Counted from the stretch's first letter, positions 49,702 through 60,863 are shown. The stretch is DNA of 64,000 nucleotides from Anticarsia gemmatalis (GCF_050436995.1 NC_134775.1:773501-837500); one strand, 5' to 3'. Notes: generated by a model from the sequence alone, not told the origin. Translations and numbers: made by a program.

Positions 49702-52110
49702 CTAAACATTAAATTCTACACGATTCGCAATCGGCGAAGTCGCTTTATCTACTCGTATCTTACTGTAACTTATAGCATGTACGGGCTCAGCAATTCTACA
49801 AGGGCTATTAAATTCTTCATCTGCTTGAGTCCGTATGCGTTGAACGGCAGGTAGTGCTTGTTCCTTGTGTCGATATCTTCGGTGGATCTTGATGATAAAC
49901 CAAATGACGACCGCTAGTCCACAAGTAGCAATAATTCCGTATGTCGCGTAGTGATGAGTATAAGTGTGTGTTGTTTTTATACTTAAAGTTTCTTGCTGTT
50001 CTTTCACGTTTTCAATTGTACTGTGAAATATTTTGAGTTGATCTTCATTGTTAGTAATAGATAGAGGAAGTAACAACTTGCTCACGTTTATGATTCGGTT
50101 CACTCCAGACTCCGGAATATATGTTTCTTCATCTCCAACAATAACGTGGTTACTCCTCAAACGGAACGGTGAATGAATGATCAGCTGATCACTCTTCAAC
50201 ATGCAACCTTCAGATAATACAATCAGGCCAGTGCCCTCCAATAAATGTGTCGTTATCTCACTCTGACAGAATGTGCGCACAGTGCACCTTTCACAACAGG
50301 TGTACAGCCACGAGCCACGAGCTTGTAATCCGATCCATTCCTCTAAACAAACGGACGCCGTTGTTTTACAACTTGATAAGTTCCTATTGTTTATAATTTG
50401 TGCCTCACAAGTTGTTGCGGTACTCTTCATATCAAGTATCGGTTTATTTATAGAACAAAATAACCGATGTTCGTTTATGGTTACGCATGGCATTAAATCT
50501 TCTTTTTCAAGATAAATCAACATATCTTTTTTGAGGTTGGTAGCAATGTAATCAGAAGTCGGAAACACATTTATAGTCGTTTTTCCAGTAATATTCCGAA
50601 TCGGTATCACTCGTGTCACTTCATACTGCTCGTCATTGATGAGTGGTATCTTGACTTCAAACAAAAGACAACTCTCCGTTAATCGAACATGAACTGTCGC
50701 TATCTTATACATCTGTCTAATACAGCTATAAGTATTCACACATGGTAACGATAAACCTTGTGGAATCTGACCAGATATAATGTTCAGTTGATGCATAAAT
50801 TCGTCAGGTCGTAATAGGTGAGTGTCCAATCTGCCATTTCGTATATCTGTAATTAAATCGAGCAACAGTTGTTGGATTCTTCTCAAGTTAGAAATGACCA
50901 TATTTGCTGCGAGAGCAGTTGACGTGATGTACATAATATTATCCCGATCCTGTTGTATTTGGGCTTCGATGTCCTTGAAATGTTGGGTAAGTATTGAAAA
51001 TTGTTTATTCATGACTTCTTCGTTTCGCTTCAAAATATTATACTCCCCTTCTATAATCGAGGTGTGTTTTTTGTACAAGGTCAAGAGATGATTTTCGTTT
51101 TCATTAATAGTTTTGATGTCAATTTCGTATTTCTCCGCAAATCTTTCATCAAGGACGCCAAATAAATAATTTGCAGCATATCCTACTCCATCTATAAGTC
51201 CTCTTTTCACACGCCACCCATGTTCTGATCGTAACACTTTATTATAATGTTTCAACTCATTTAGGTCGTGCCTAAACTGAGATTCCATTGTTAAAAGAGA
51301 AGCTTCGGTTTTGCATAGTCCACTCAAATGATCTACGTATTTTTGTATATTTTCGATACTTTGCCAATAGGTAGATGTGTTATAATAGACCACCATATTC
51401 CACGTGTCTTGAATTATGTTCATTTCTGCTATTTTATCAAAATATAATAGTTTTGCAGGATCCAATTTAGTCATGTTATATAAGTGTTGCGTGGAAGGAG
51501 TTATACACGTCATTAAAAACGTAAACATACACAGATAATTATTGAATGTTCGTTTAGGGCTTCTTTTTCTAGTTTTCGTAGTTCTATCAGATATTTTCTC
51601 ATTTTCCGGCACGTTCTCACTTGTGTGAAGGTCATCTCTTTCCAACGGTAAGCGTGACAGTTTGGTCACAGGACGCTTTAGATTTCTGTTATATTTCGTT
51701 TTCAGAGTAACTACATGCACCCGGCCATCTGCACCGGGGTGGGTTTCGATAACTCTTCCGAGAAGCCACTTGGCTGGCGGAATATTTTCTTCTCGTATAA
51801 GTACAATATCTCCGAGTTCAAGGTTGGTTGTCGGATGGTACCATTTACTCCGACTCTGCAATGTTTGTAAATAATCGTTGGACCATCTCTTCCAAAAATC
51901 ACGATGTATTTTTTCAGTTAATTTCCACCTACTTGTGATATTACGAGGGTCAAGGTCAGCTGTTAGCGGAGGCGATAGCACGGGTCCACCCACTAAAAAG
52001 TGTCCTGGTGTAAGACACTCTAAGTCATCAATATCACTAGTTAAGTTCACTAATGGCCTTGAATTAAGGCATGCTTCAATTTGTGTTGATGTAGTTTTGC
52101 AATGCTTCAT
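49702..52110 (-). pseudogene. BEL-2 integrase C-terminus joined to Env (baculovirus F-like)
   Basis: One open frame. The first 170 or so residues are the integrase C-terminal region (TQIEACLNSRPLVNL, LTPGHFLVGGPVLSPP, LGDIVLIREENIPPAKWLLG, and GADGRVHVVTLKTK). It then continues without a stop into Env: a hydrophobic leader (YLCMFTFLMTCIT), a furin-type site with fusion-peptide-like stretch (RVKRGLIDGVGYAANYLFG, then VLDERFAEKYE), Cys-rich ectodomain, a transmembrane segment (GIIATCGLAVVIWFIIKI) and a cytoplasmic tail. The integrase upstream is broken, so this frame is not expressed as a normal Pol product. Whether Env is made from a spliced RNA cannot be seen. Confidence 0.9.
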
Positions 52111-55100
52111 TACGTTCTTTTGTTAAAGATTTTTCGGCACCTATAAAGTTAGTCCCATTATCGCTATATAAATGTTTTGGGGTTCCACGTCTCGCGCACA
52201 ATCGTTTCAAGGCTGCAATAAAGGCTGGAGTACTTAAATCGGAGACCAATTCAAGGTGAACCGCCTTCGTCGCGAGGCAGATAAATACAGCAATGTATCC
52301 CTTCGTGGTCTTGATTCCTCTACCCTTATTGGCTTTTACTTCTACTTGTCCTGTGAAGTCCACTCCAGTATGTGTGAATGGCCTTGAAGGGGTCACTCGA
52401 GGTTTCGGCAGGTCGGCCATAATTTGCTTATCACTTGATGTTTTAAACCGGTGACACTTTACACACTTTATTAACTGGTTTTTCACTGTTGCCATGCCAC
52501 CAATAATCCAATATTTATTCCTAATATGTGAAAGAGTTAACCGAGCACCGCCATGTAATGTTCTCTCGTGCGCTTGATTTATCAAAAGTTCAGTCACTTT
52601 GTTATGTTTGGACAAAATAATCGGATGTTTTTGTGACACGTTCAAATATGCTCGTTCCAATCTTCCGCCCACTCGTAATATTTTGTTTTTGTCCAAAATA
52701 GGGTTAAGATTCAAAATTTTACTTGTTGAATGAACTCTGTTATTTTTCTGTAATTTACTAATCTCTTGCGAAAAATCCTTCTCTTGAGCATATTTAATCA
52801 CAATATCGTGAGCTTTTTCTAATTCGATAGTAGTTAAGTATGAAAGTCGGACAGCATTGTTTTTGTTACGCGAGTTGTTTATAAATCGCGATAACCAAGC
52901 TAGTACTCGCACTAACCGTGACATAGAGCTATGCTTGTGCAGAAGCGTCTCGACCAGTATAATATTTGTTTGTTGAGAGTATGTCACAAGTTTTTCTTTC
53001 TTCATATCCTCTTTCGTTTCAAATATTGTTGGTTGTTGAGGCAGATTACTTTGTTTTAACCATGCCGGACCTTCCCACCACAGCGAATGTGTAATCAATT
53101 GAGAAGGAAATAGTCCTCTACTGGCGCAGTCCGCTGGATTACTTTCCGAAATCACATGTTTCCAGCAAGAAGACGGCATATTATTTTCCTTTATTTGAGC
53201 TATTCTGTTAGCAATAAAGGTTTTCCACCGAGTTTGGTCGCCTAGTAGCCAACCCAATACTACCATTGAGTCGGTCCATCCAAACACTTGCACAGTCTGT
53301 ACCTTTATTGACTCTGTGACTTTTTTCATAAGCCGCGATAACAATACGGCAGCACTGAGTTCGAGCCTAGGCAGGGACATCGGTTTGTTAAGTGGAGCTA
53401 GTTTTGTTTTTCCAGCCATAAGTTTTATGACCGGCTCCCCGTGTTGGTTAATGGACTTGCAGTAGATCACGCATGCGTATGCCTTTTCCGAGGCATCGCA
53501 GAATCCATGTAACTCGATAGGTAGTTTTGTGTCTCCCATGTAACGAGGAACAGTTATGTTGCAAATATTTTTCCTATCTTGTTCGAATCGTTGCCATTCT
53601 TTTTGTAAATTTTCAGGTAAAGAATCGTCCCAGTTGACACTAGAAATCCAAGCTTGTTGAAATATGATCTTTCCTTTTGTCGTCACTGGAGATAGCCAGC
53701 CAAGAGGATCATACAATTCAGACAACTGTGATAGCAATTCTCGCTTCGTAATGATATTGGCAGATGATTCATTTTTTGTTTCAATTGGATGAAATGTAAA
53801 CTGATCCGTACGTGGGTTCCAAGAAATCCCAAGCGTTTTGTTCGACTCGGCGTGTTTAAAGTCTAACATGTTTTGACTAATGAGATCTTCGGGTAAGTTT
53901 TCTAGCATTTCAGGCGTATTACTAGCCCATTTGCGAAGTTTGAAGCCACCGCCGGCCAAGATATCGATCAGTTGTTGCTGAGATTCCAGACCTTGACAGA
54001 TGCTGTTACAGCCTCCAAGCAAATCGTCCATATACAGGTTGTTGTTCAAAATGTCCCCGGCTAAAGGATAATTGTGGCCGTCGTCGGTCACAAGTTGTTT
54101 GATAGTACGCATAGCTAGATATGGAGCGGATTTTGTGCCGTATGTTACTGTACATAGTTGAAATTCTTGTAAAATTGATGTTGCGTTGTTTGTTGTATTG
54201 ATGTTGTCTCTCCATATTATTTTTTGAAGGTGTTGATCGGATTCTTGAACATAAATCTGCCTATAGAACTTCTCTACATTTGCTGTGTAGACATATCTAT
54301 AAGCTCTCCAACCCAAAAGTAAGGTTTGTAAATCCTTTTGCAGATTGGGTCCCGCTTCCATAAGTTGATTTAGTGTGTAGCCGGAAGTTGTTTTAGACGA
54401 AGCGTTGAAGACAACTCTTAATTTCGTTGTCGTGGAATCAGGCCTAAGCACGCCGTGGTGTGGTAGAAAACACTGCGGTTGCCGATATATAGTACATATT
54501 TTCATATGTCCCAGTTTCAAATAATCGTCAATAAATTTCTTGTAACTCTCTGAAAAAGTTTTATCTTTATGGAAACGTTTTTCTCGTTGCTTAAATTGGG
54601 CTACCGCTTGTGGTTTGGATACACCCAAATTCTCTTCAAAATTTTGTTTCATGGGAATTTTTACCTCGTAGCGCCCGTCTGGTCTTCTTGTAGTTGTATT
54701 TACGTATAAATTCTCGCAGAATTTTTCCTCAGACGACAAAGTACTCTCCCAGTTATTTATTGTTATTTCTTCCATTTCCCAATATTGGGATATTTCATCA
54801 ATGTTATTAAGTACTGCGTGGCAATTAAAAGTTTTCAAATTGCCTAGTAACACCCATCCTAGTTTTGTTTGCTGTGCTATGGGCGTTTCTATGGGCCCGC
54901 GTAATATTCCTTCCAAAATTATTTCAGCGTACGTTCCCGCGTCCAAAAGGACGTCAATCTCTCTGGAAATATTATAATCGGGGTCCGCTAACTTTATACT
55001 TTGGAGATGAGGCCAGTGTTCCTTTTTGAAGGAGTAGTTCGGTAAGTTACCCAGGATTTTTGTCATAACTAAGGCTTCGGTTGCGAATGTGTAGTCTTCA

Positions 55101-55228
55101 TAGATAGATTCGCATATCAATTGGACTATGCCGTGACTTTGGTTGATAGTTGAACCAATTCCAGATACCGAAGCGCTTTGTTTTCGTCGTTGTAGACCCA
55201 ATCGCTGGGCTGCTGATTCAGTAATCAA
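52076..55228 (-). pseudogene. BEL-2 protease-RT-RNase H-integrase (second, 3' copy)
   Basis: Starts inside protease (ITESAAQRLGLQRRKQ). RT: TKLRVVFNASSKTTSGYTL and NNLYMDDLLGGCNS. RNase H: LPIELHGFCDASEKAYACVI and VFGWTDSMVVLGWL. Integrase: LIKCVKCHRFKTSSDKQ, HTGVDFTGQVEVK and YSDNGTNFIGAEKSL. It then ends in an unrelated tail: about 60 codons holding the third catalytic residue (Glu) and the P-x-F-G-G-L-W-E block are deleted, with a frameshift to the next frame. Integrase is therefore dead. Confidence 0.93.
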
Positions 55229-57077
55229 ATTAATTTGATTACTGAACTTGTTGATTCAGTAATCAAATTAATTTGATTACTGAACTGTTAATGGACTTGC
55301 AGTAGATCACGCATGCGTATGCCTTTTCCGAGGCATCGCAGAATCCATGTAACTCGATAGGTAGTTTCGTGTCTCCCATGTAACGAGGAACAGTTATGTT
55401 GCAAATATTTTTCCTATCTTGTTCGAATCGTTGCCATTCTTTTTGTAGATTTTCAGGTAAAGAATCGTCCCAGTTGACACTAGAAATCCAAGCTTGTTGA
55501 AATATGATCTTTCCTTTTGTCGTCACTGGAGATAGCCAGCCAAGAGGATCATACAATTCAGACAACTGTGATAGCAATTCTCGCTTCGTAATGATATTGG
55601 CAGATGATTCATTTTTTGTTTCAATTGGATGAAATGTAAACTGATCCGTACGTGGGTTCCAAGAAATCCCAAGCGTTTTGTTCGACTCGGCGTGTTTAAA
55701 GTCTAACATGTTTTGACTAATGAGATCTTCGGGTAAGTTTTCTAGCATTTCAGGCGTATTACTAGCCCATTTGCGAAGTTTGAAGCCACCGCCGGCCAAG
55801 ATATCGATCAGTTGTTGCTGAGATTCCAGACCTTGACAGATGCTGTTACAGCCTCCAAGCAAATCGTCCATATACAGGTTGTTGTTCAAAATGTCCCCGG
55901 CTAAAGGATAATTGTGGCCGTCGTCGGTCACAAGTTGTTTGATAGTACGCATAGCTAGATATGGAGCGGATTTTGTGCCGTATGTTACTGTACATAGTTG
56001 AAATTCTTGTAAAATTGATGTTGCGTTGTTTGTTGTATTGATGTTGTCTCTCCATATTATTTTTTGAAGGTGTTGATCGGATTCTTGAACATAAATCTGC
56101 CTATAGAACTTCTCTACATTTGCTGTGTAGACATATCTATAAGCTCTCCAACCCAAAAGTAAGGTTTGTAAATCCTTTTGCAGATTGGGTCCCGCTTCCA
56201 TAAGTTGATTTAGTGTGTAGCCGGAAGTTGTTTTAGACGAAGCGTTGAAGACAACTCTTAATTTCGTTGTCGTGGAATCAGGCCTAAGCACGCCGTGGTG
56301 TGGTAGAAAACACTGCGGTTGCCGATATATAGTACATATTTTCATATGTCCCAGTTTCAAATAATCGTCAATAAATTTCTTGTAACTCTCTGAAAAAGTT
56401 TTATCTTTATGGAAACGTTTTTCTCGTTGCTTAAATTGGGCTACCGCTTGTGGTTTGGATACACCCAAATTCTCTTCAAAATTTTGTTTCATGGGAATTT
56501 TTACCTCGTAGCGCCCGTCTGGTCTTCTTGTAGTTGTATTTACGTATAAATTCTCGCAGAATTTTTCCTCAGACGACAAAGTACTCTCCCAGTTATTTAT
56601 TGTTATTTCTTCCATTTCCCAATATTGGGATATTTCATCAATGTTATTAAGTACTGCGTGGCAATTAAAAGTTTTCAAATTGCCTAGTAACACCCATCCT
56701 AGTTTTGTTTGCTGTGCTATGGGCGTTTCTATGGGCCCGCGTAATATTCCTTCCAAAATTATTTCAGCGTACGTTCCCGCGTCCAAAAGGACGTCAATCT
56801 CTCTGGAAATATTATAATCGGGGTCCGCTAACTTTATACTTTGGAGATGAGGCCAGTGTTCCTTTTTGAAGGAGTAGTTCGGTAAGTTACCCAGGATTTT
56901 TGTCATAACTAAGGCTTCGGTTGCGAATGTGTAGTCTTCATAGATAGATTCGCATATCAATTGGACTATGCCGTGACTTTGGTTGATAGTTGAACCAATT
57001 CCAGATACCGAAGCGCTTTGTTTTCGTCGTTGTAGACCCAATCGCTGGGCTGCTGATTCAGTAATCAAATTAATTTG
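53447..57077. repeat. 1791-bp tandem duplication inside BEL-2 pol
   Basis: 53447-55237 and 55287-57077 are repeated at an exact offset of 1840 bp with only a handful of differences (for example GTAGTTTTGTG versus GTAGTTTCGTG). The 49-bp spacer is made of palindromic pieces (GATTCAGTAATCAAATTAAT, TTTGATTACTGAAC). Confidence 0.96.
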
Positions 57078-57200
57078 GGAACCTTGATCAAGTAGGCATC
57101 GTAATTGCACATAAGTACCATCAGCGGATCGTATTTTAAGAAGTACCGTTGCAAGTAAAACTTCTTTGTTTCCCGCCGCGTGATTTGCCTTCGGTTGCAT
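55263..57200 (-). pseudogene. BEL-2 protease-RT-RNase H (first, 5' copy), truncated
   Basis: Begins with the real protease N-terminus (VQLRCLLDQGSQINLITES) and runs through RT to LHGFCDASEKAYACVIYCKS, then stops shortly after the duplication break. RT motifs are as in the second copy (NNLYMDDLLGGCNS). It lacks the rest of RNase H and integrase. A frameshift near 57195 separates it from the zinc-knuckle piece upstream. Confidence 0.93.
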
Positions 57201-57495
57201 CGCTAAACGTAATCATTGACGGTGTCATATCGTTCGGGTTTGTGGGAACGGTTGTTTGCGCGCACCCGGTTTCACGTATCGCGTCATGTAACAAGGTATG
57301 ATGCGACCGGTTGCAAGTTTTGCAAGTTTTCTGAGAATTACATTGCCTCCCGTCGTGGGAAAACAGACAATTCTTACAAATTTTGTTCTGTTCTAGTATT
57401 TTAAGTTTTGTTTCAGCTGTCATATTTTCGAATGTTTTGCACCGCATCAAAACATGATTCGTTTTACAGAGAGGGCAGTTTCTTCCTGATCCCAT
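57136..57495 (-). pseudogene. BEL-2 Gag zinc-knuckle region
   Basis: NCPLCKTNHVLMRCKTF, then CKNCLFSHDGRQC and CKTCNRSHHTLLHD: three Cys/His clusters, the BEL Gag zinc-knuckle array that binds RNA. It is in frame with the Gag ORF upstream but separated from it by a TAA at 57538-57540. Confidence 0.9.
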
Positions 57496-57537
57496 ATGAT
57501 AAGTTTTAGGATAAAATTGTTTATATTTTCCATTAGT

Positions 57538-58728
57538 TTACGATGTTTGTTTTGGAGCCTCCTTTGAAGACGGGTTACTGGTTTTGTTGAATTGCTTTTT
57601 GGCGTTAACTGGTTCCAAGGCTGTAAATTTATTTTCCAGGTATTCCATCAACTCGTCAAAAGTAGGTAACTCCCGTGGCGATTTTCTCGTTTCCATATAG
57701 TTCGAATATGTTTCGGAATCCATTTTTCCAGTCAATATATGAACCAGTAAAGGGTCCCACGACGTTGTGTTGACACCCAAATTGTTGATAGCTCGTATTG
57801 TCTCCAAACTTGTATCATGTAGGCGCTTAATTTCATAAGCCATTTGTAAGTGCATAGTTGGCTGATTCATAAACACTTGTATTTGTTTAGTGAACAGCAG
57901 TTGAATGTTGTTGTACCGATGGGTAAGTATGTCCCAACAGGCATCATAGTTGTCGGCGGAGATGGTTAAATGTTGAACGATACGTTCCGCCTCTCCGCGA
58001 AGTTTCCCTTTAAGATGCTGCATTTTTTGAGTTTTTGTAAGCAGCGTATTGTTGTGTATAGCTTCTGAGTACAAGTCCATAAAAGTTGGCCATTGAGTGT
58101 AGTTCCCAGAAAATGTAGGGATTTCTATTTTCGGCGTCGATTGATGTTGATGGACGACAGAATTAAGTTTACTGTTGAGTCTTCTCTTTGTTGATTCAAA
58201 TATACTTTCGTGTTTTGAATATTCGAGTTCATAATCCACGTCAGACCCAGAAAGCACATTGTCGATCTGCCAGTGAGTTTCATCAATCAGCTTCCAACGG
58301 GCTTGCAACATGCTAAGTTTGTCGTCAATTTCCCATTTTTCAGAAATCTCTTCGAAGTTAATGTTACCAATCAACCTTGTGAAGGCTCGGAAATTCGTGC
58401 ATTGTAGGCTGATGAGTTCATCTGTTTTCGATGGCACTCCTCGCTCTTCGGCTGATAATGGTTGAAAAGTTTGTAGTTCTGACGATAGGGATTCGTACTG
58501 TTGTTTTACAGAGTGATAAAGACCCGATGTAAAATATTCAGTGGCATGGTCTCCAGTTTCCAGCAGTTGGTGATTTTCTAAAAATTCACTCCACAGTTCT
58601 AAAAGAGTATTCAAACGTTTTTTGAGGTACTCTGAAGTTTTTCGGCTTGACGAATCCTTTTTGAAGTTGACATATATCTTGTTGATATACTCAGCAATAG
58701 TTTTCTGACGTTGGGCAATAGCCTCCAT
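57538..58728 (-). pseudogene. BEL-2 Gag
   Basis: 396 codons starting MEAIAQRQKTIAEYINKIYV. It contains IEIPTFSGNYTQWPTFMDLY, MQHLKGKLRGEAERIVQHL, DACWDILTHRYNN and SWDPLLVHILTGKMDSETY, the last giving the conserved Trp that is TGA in BEL-1. It ends ELMEYLENKFTALEPVNA and a stop that cuts off the zinc knuckles; a single nonsense change would explain it. Confidence 0.92.
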
Positions 58729-58911
58729 TCTTCGTAGTTAGTGGATGGTAGTATGCGACAGTAATTTATCTGCGATATGTGCGACTCTCCTTCTCAATCT
58801 AGTTGGGGCGACCCGCTTGTGGGAGACCAACCAGACCGATTCGCTATCACAATTGAATCACAAATCACACTTTCCGAATCTTCGTTCGATCCGGCTCGAA
58901 GGACCAAAAAA

Positions 58912-59087
58912 TGTAGAGGCAAAATAGTTATTGTTCTACACTTGAATGTTAGTTCGATTCACGTTGTGAAAATGAAAGAGTGTTGTCTGTACGACCGTTT
59001 ATTTCGCACTAAGTAATGTTACAATGCTTACGATAAAATACAATGTCAGCAAAAAGTATTTATAATAATGTTACGCTTGCTCGTACA
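58912..59087 (-). repeat. BEL-2 5' LTR
   Basis: Partner of 49482-49655. In element orientation it is followed by TTTTTTGGTCCTTCGAGCCG, the same leader motif as BEL-1. Confidence 0.93.
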
Positions 59088-59092
59088 AGACA

Positions 59093-59528
59093 CGTTCCTA
59101 TACTAATTGTAGATTTCGCGATTTTTGTCGAAAAATACAAGTAAATACTATAACTAATTGTAGATTTCGCGATTTTTGTCGAAAAATACAAGTAAATACT
59201 ATAACTAATCGTAGATTCCGCGATTTTGACCGAAAATACGAGTGGATATATCAACTTAGCGATGTTTGGTCCAGTTAGATATATAAGGATAGACACGGGG
59301 TTATGGAAACAGTGCGAATAAGGATTTACTCACAGTAATCTGCTGCTGCCCATGCCGAGTTGCTGTCTTGAACGATGTTAGCGAGATGCTGCTGCTGCCC
59401 GATGCGGTATTTGACGAAATTTGTAAGTTCTTCGAATCTTAGTCAGGCTGTTAGTTGCCGCGAAGTACCGATTTTTGTGTACGGAACGACGAACTTTACG
59501 CGAACTTAAGATCCGACCCGACTGCGCC
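59093..59528 (-). promoter_or_regulatory. Gypsy 5' leader with 51-bp tandem repeats and primer-binding site
   Basis: The phrase CTAATTGTAGATTTCGCGA recurs at 59103, 59154 and 59205 (51-bp period). A diverged unit lies on the other side of BEL-2 (49440-49481: AACTAAGTGTAGATTCGGCT), showing both are one leader. Next to the LTR, the minus strand reads TGGCGCAGTCGGGTCGGATC, which resembles the TGGCGCAGTCGG primer-binding site of errantiviruses. Confidence 0.8.
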
Positions 59529-59897
59529 AGTCAAATTAATGGACAGCACTTTATTTAAAAAAAATATATTTATTTTAATTAAAATAAAGGTGTGCTCGCA
59601 GAGCATCAAGCCGAGACAATTACAGGAACAGAACTGGGTTATGGTACAAATGACAAAGCTTTTATACATGTGGTTTTAGTCATGTGGTATCCGCTATGGC
59701 GTGATACATACAATCATGGTATTCATGAATGGTCTTAACAGTGAACAAGTAATCGTAAATCAAATGGTTATAGTTTTGGCGCTCATTAAAGTTACAGTAA
59801 TTGACCAACTAGCATTTGACACCGTAACTCTAACCCATTGATTATTGTTCTCTAACCTATTGATATTGTTTGTAGAGGCCTAGCAGGATGCATAACT
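59529..59897 (-). repeat. Gypsy 5' LTR, complete
   Basis: 369 bp from AGTCAAATTAATGGACAGC to GGATGCATAACT on plus. In element orientation it starts AGTTATGC. Defines the full LTR used to read the broken 3' LTR. Confidence 0.92.
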
Positions 59898-59901
59898 AGA
59901 T

Positions 59902-60036
59902 AGGTGACGCATAGTGGTATTTGAGCTGGGCGTCTCCGTGCTTCGGAGGGCACGTAAAAAGTCGGTCCTGGCTGTTGTTTAATAAGATAACAATCGTTAA
60001 GCCATGTCAAAGGCCTTCGGGCGGCTTGAACAACTT
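59902..60036 (+). mobile_element. 5S-type SINE (family B), right half
   Basis: AGGTGACGCATAGTGGTATT, GCGTCTCCGTGCTTCGGAGG, and a tail CATGTCAAAGGCCTTCGGG. Continues the SINE head at 38300-38370. Confidence 0.85.
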
Positions 60037-60172
60037 TGACACTTTTTACATGTCCTCCGAAGTACGGTGACGCCCAACTGAAATACCTCTAGTCACCGAT
60101 CTATGGAATGATCGTGCCAAGGGTTGCTTAACTCACAGATCGTTTACCGACCGGTGAGCGCAACTGGCTTCT
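60037..60172 (-). mobile_element. 5S-type SINE (family B), inverted partner
   Basis: TGTCCTCCGAAGTACGGTGA, GGGTTGCTTAACTCACAGAT and CGTTTACCGACCGGTGAGCG on plus, the reverse of the family B head. It abuts the plus copy tail to tail and ends about 40 bp before the exon g acceptor. Confidence 0.75.
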
Positions 60173-60213
60173 TATATAGAATCTTTTACTAATAGATGTG
60201 TTTTTATTTTCAG

Positions 60214-60361
60214 ATCGACACTCGACTAAGATGCGTGCTACTCGCAAAGGACGGCGAGACCTACAAAGTGTCGATAGAAGAGATGCAGTCTGGGAAATCT
60301 CTCGGTGAAGGCTCCATCTCGAGGTGGCTGACAGCTATTGAACAACCCGCCATATCTAATG
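60214..60361 (+). CDS. Tudor-protein gene, exon g
   Basis: A 148-bp exon from TTTATTTTCAG to AATG|GTAAGA, phase 0 to phase 1. It encodes IDTRLRCVLLAKDGETYKV followed by SIEEMQSGKSLGEGSISRWL. The position after the first Tudor core and the strand pattern (RCVLLAKDGETYKVSI) fit the end of the extended Tudor fold (SN-like half). It follows a 22.3-kb intron occupied by the nested Gypsy/BEL stack. The next intron, only 502 bp, is mostly a 16-bp minisatellite. Confidence 0.88.
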
Positions 60362-60399
60362 GTAAGAATCACGGAATCGCGAAAACAAAAGGAAAGGCG

Positions 60400-60835
60400 T
60401 ACGTGGCTACATACCTACGCAGCTATGTGGCTACGTGTCTACGCAGCTACGTGGTTACGCTGCTACGTGGTTAGGCTGTTACGTGGCTACGCAGCTACGA
60501 GGCTGCACAGCTACGTGGCTGCACAGCTACGTGGCTGCACAGCTACGTGGCTGCACAGCTACGTAGCTGCACGGCTACGGGGCTACACAGCTAAGTGGTT
60601 ATATAGCTACGTGGCTACGTGGCTACGCATCAAAGCAGCTACACAGCTACGTGGCTGCGCAGCTACGTGGCTACACAGCTACGTGGTAACGTAACAGCTT
60701 GGCTACGCAGCTACGTGGCTACTCTGCTACGAGGCTACGCAACAACGTGGCCACCTGGCTCCGCAGCTACGATGCTACGCAGCTACCATACAACCTGGCT
60801 ACGCAGCTACGTGACTACACTGATACGTGTTCAAT
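60400..60835. repeat. 16-bp minisatellite (GCTACGTGGCTGCACA-type)
   Basis: About 26 units of GCTACGTGGCTACGCA or GCTACGTGGCTGCACA, themselves made of two 8-bp half units. It fills most of the 502-bp intron between exons g and h. Confidence 0.95.
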
Positions 60836-60863
60836 TTTCTATAACATTCCCTTTCTTCCACAG

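Larger units (their letters stand above)
49482..59087 (-). mobile_element. BEL/Pao LTR retrotransposon with env (BEL-2)
   Basis: LTRs of 174 and 176 bp (49482-49655, 58912-59087; TGTACGAGCAAGCG ... CTCTACA in element orientation), flanked by AGACA at 49477-49481 and 59088-59092. Order on minus: Gag, zinc-knuckle, protease-RT-RNase H (duplicated), integrase, Env. Inserted in the leader of the Gypsy element, which resumes on both sides. Confidence 0.95.
38371..59897 (-). mobile_element. Gypsy (errantivirus-like) LTR element with env, carrying three nested insertions
   Basis: LTRs (plus strand AGTCAAATTAATGG ... GGATGCATAACT; element orientation AGTTATGC...) at both ends, flanked by AGAT at 38367-38370 and 59898-59901. 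Gag, Pol and Env lie in order on the minus strand between 49364 and 42738. Nested inside: a LINE in the 3' LTR, a Helitron in gag, and BEL-2 in the leader. The element alone would be about 7.6 kb. Several frameshifts make it inactive. Confidence 0.94.

Noticed and set aside
59093..59528. Leader repeats with CGCGATTTTTGTCG as a host enhancer
   Set aside because: The repeats lie between the Gypsy primer-binding site and gag and continue on the far side of BEL-2, so they belong to the element.
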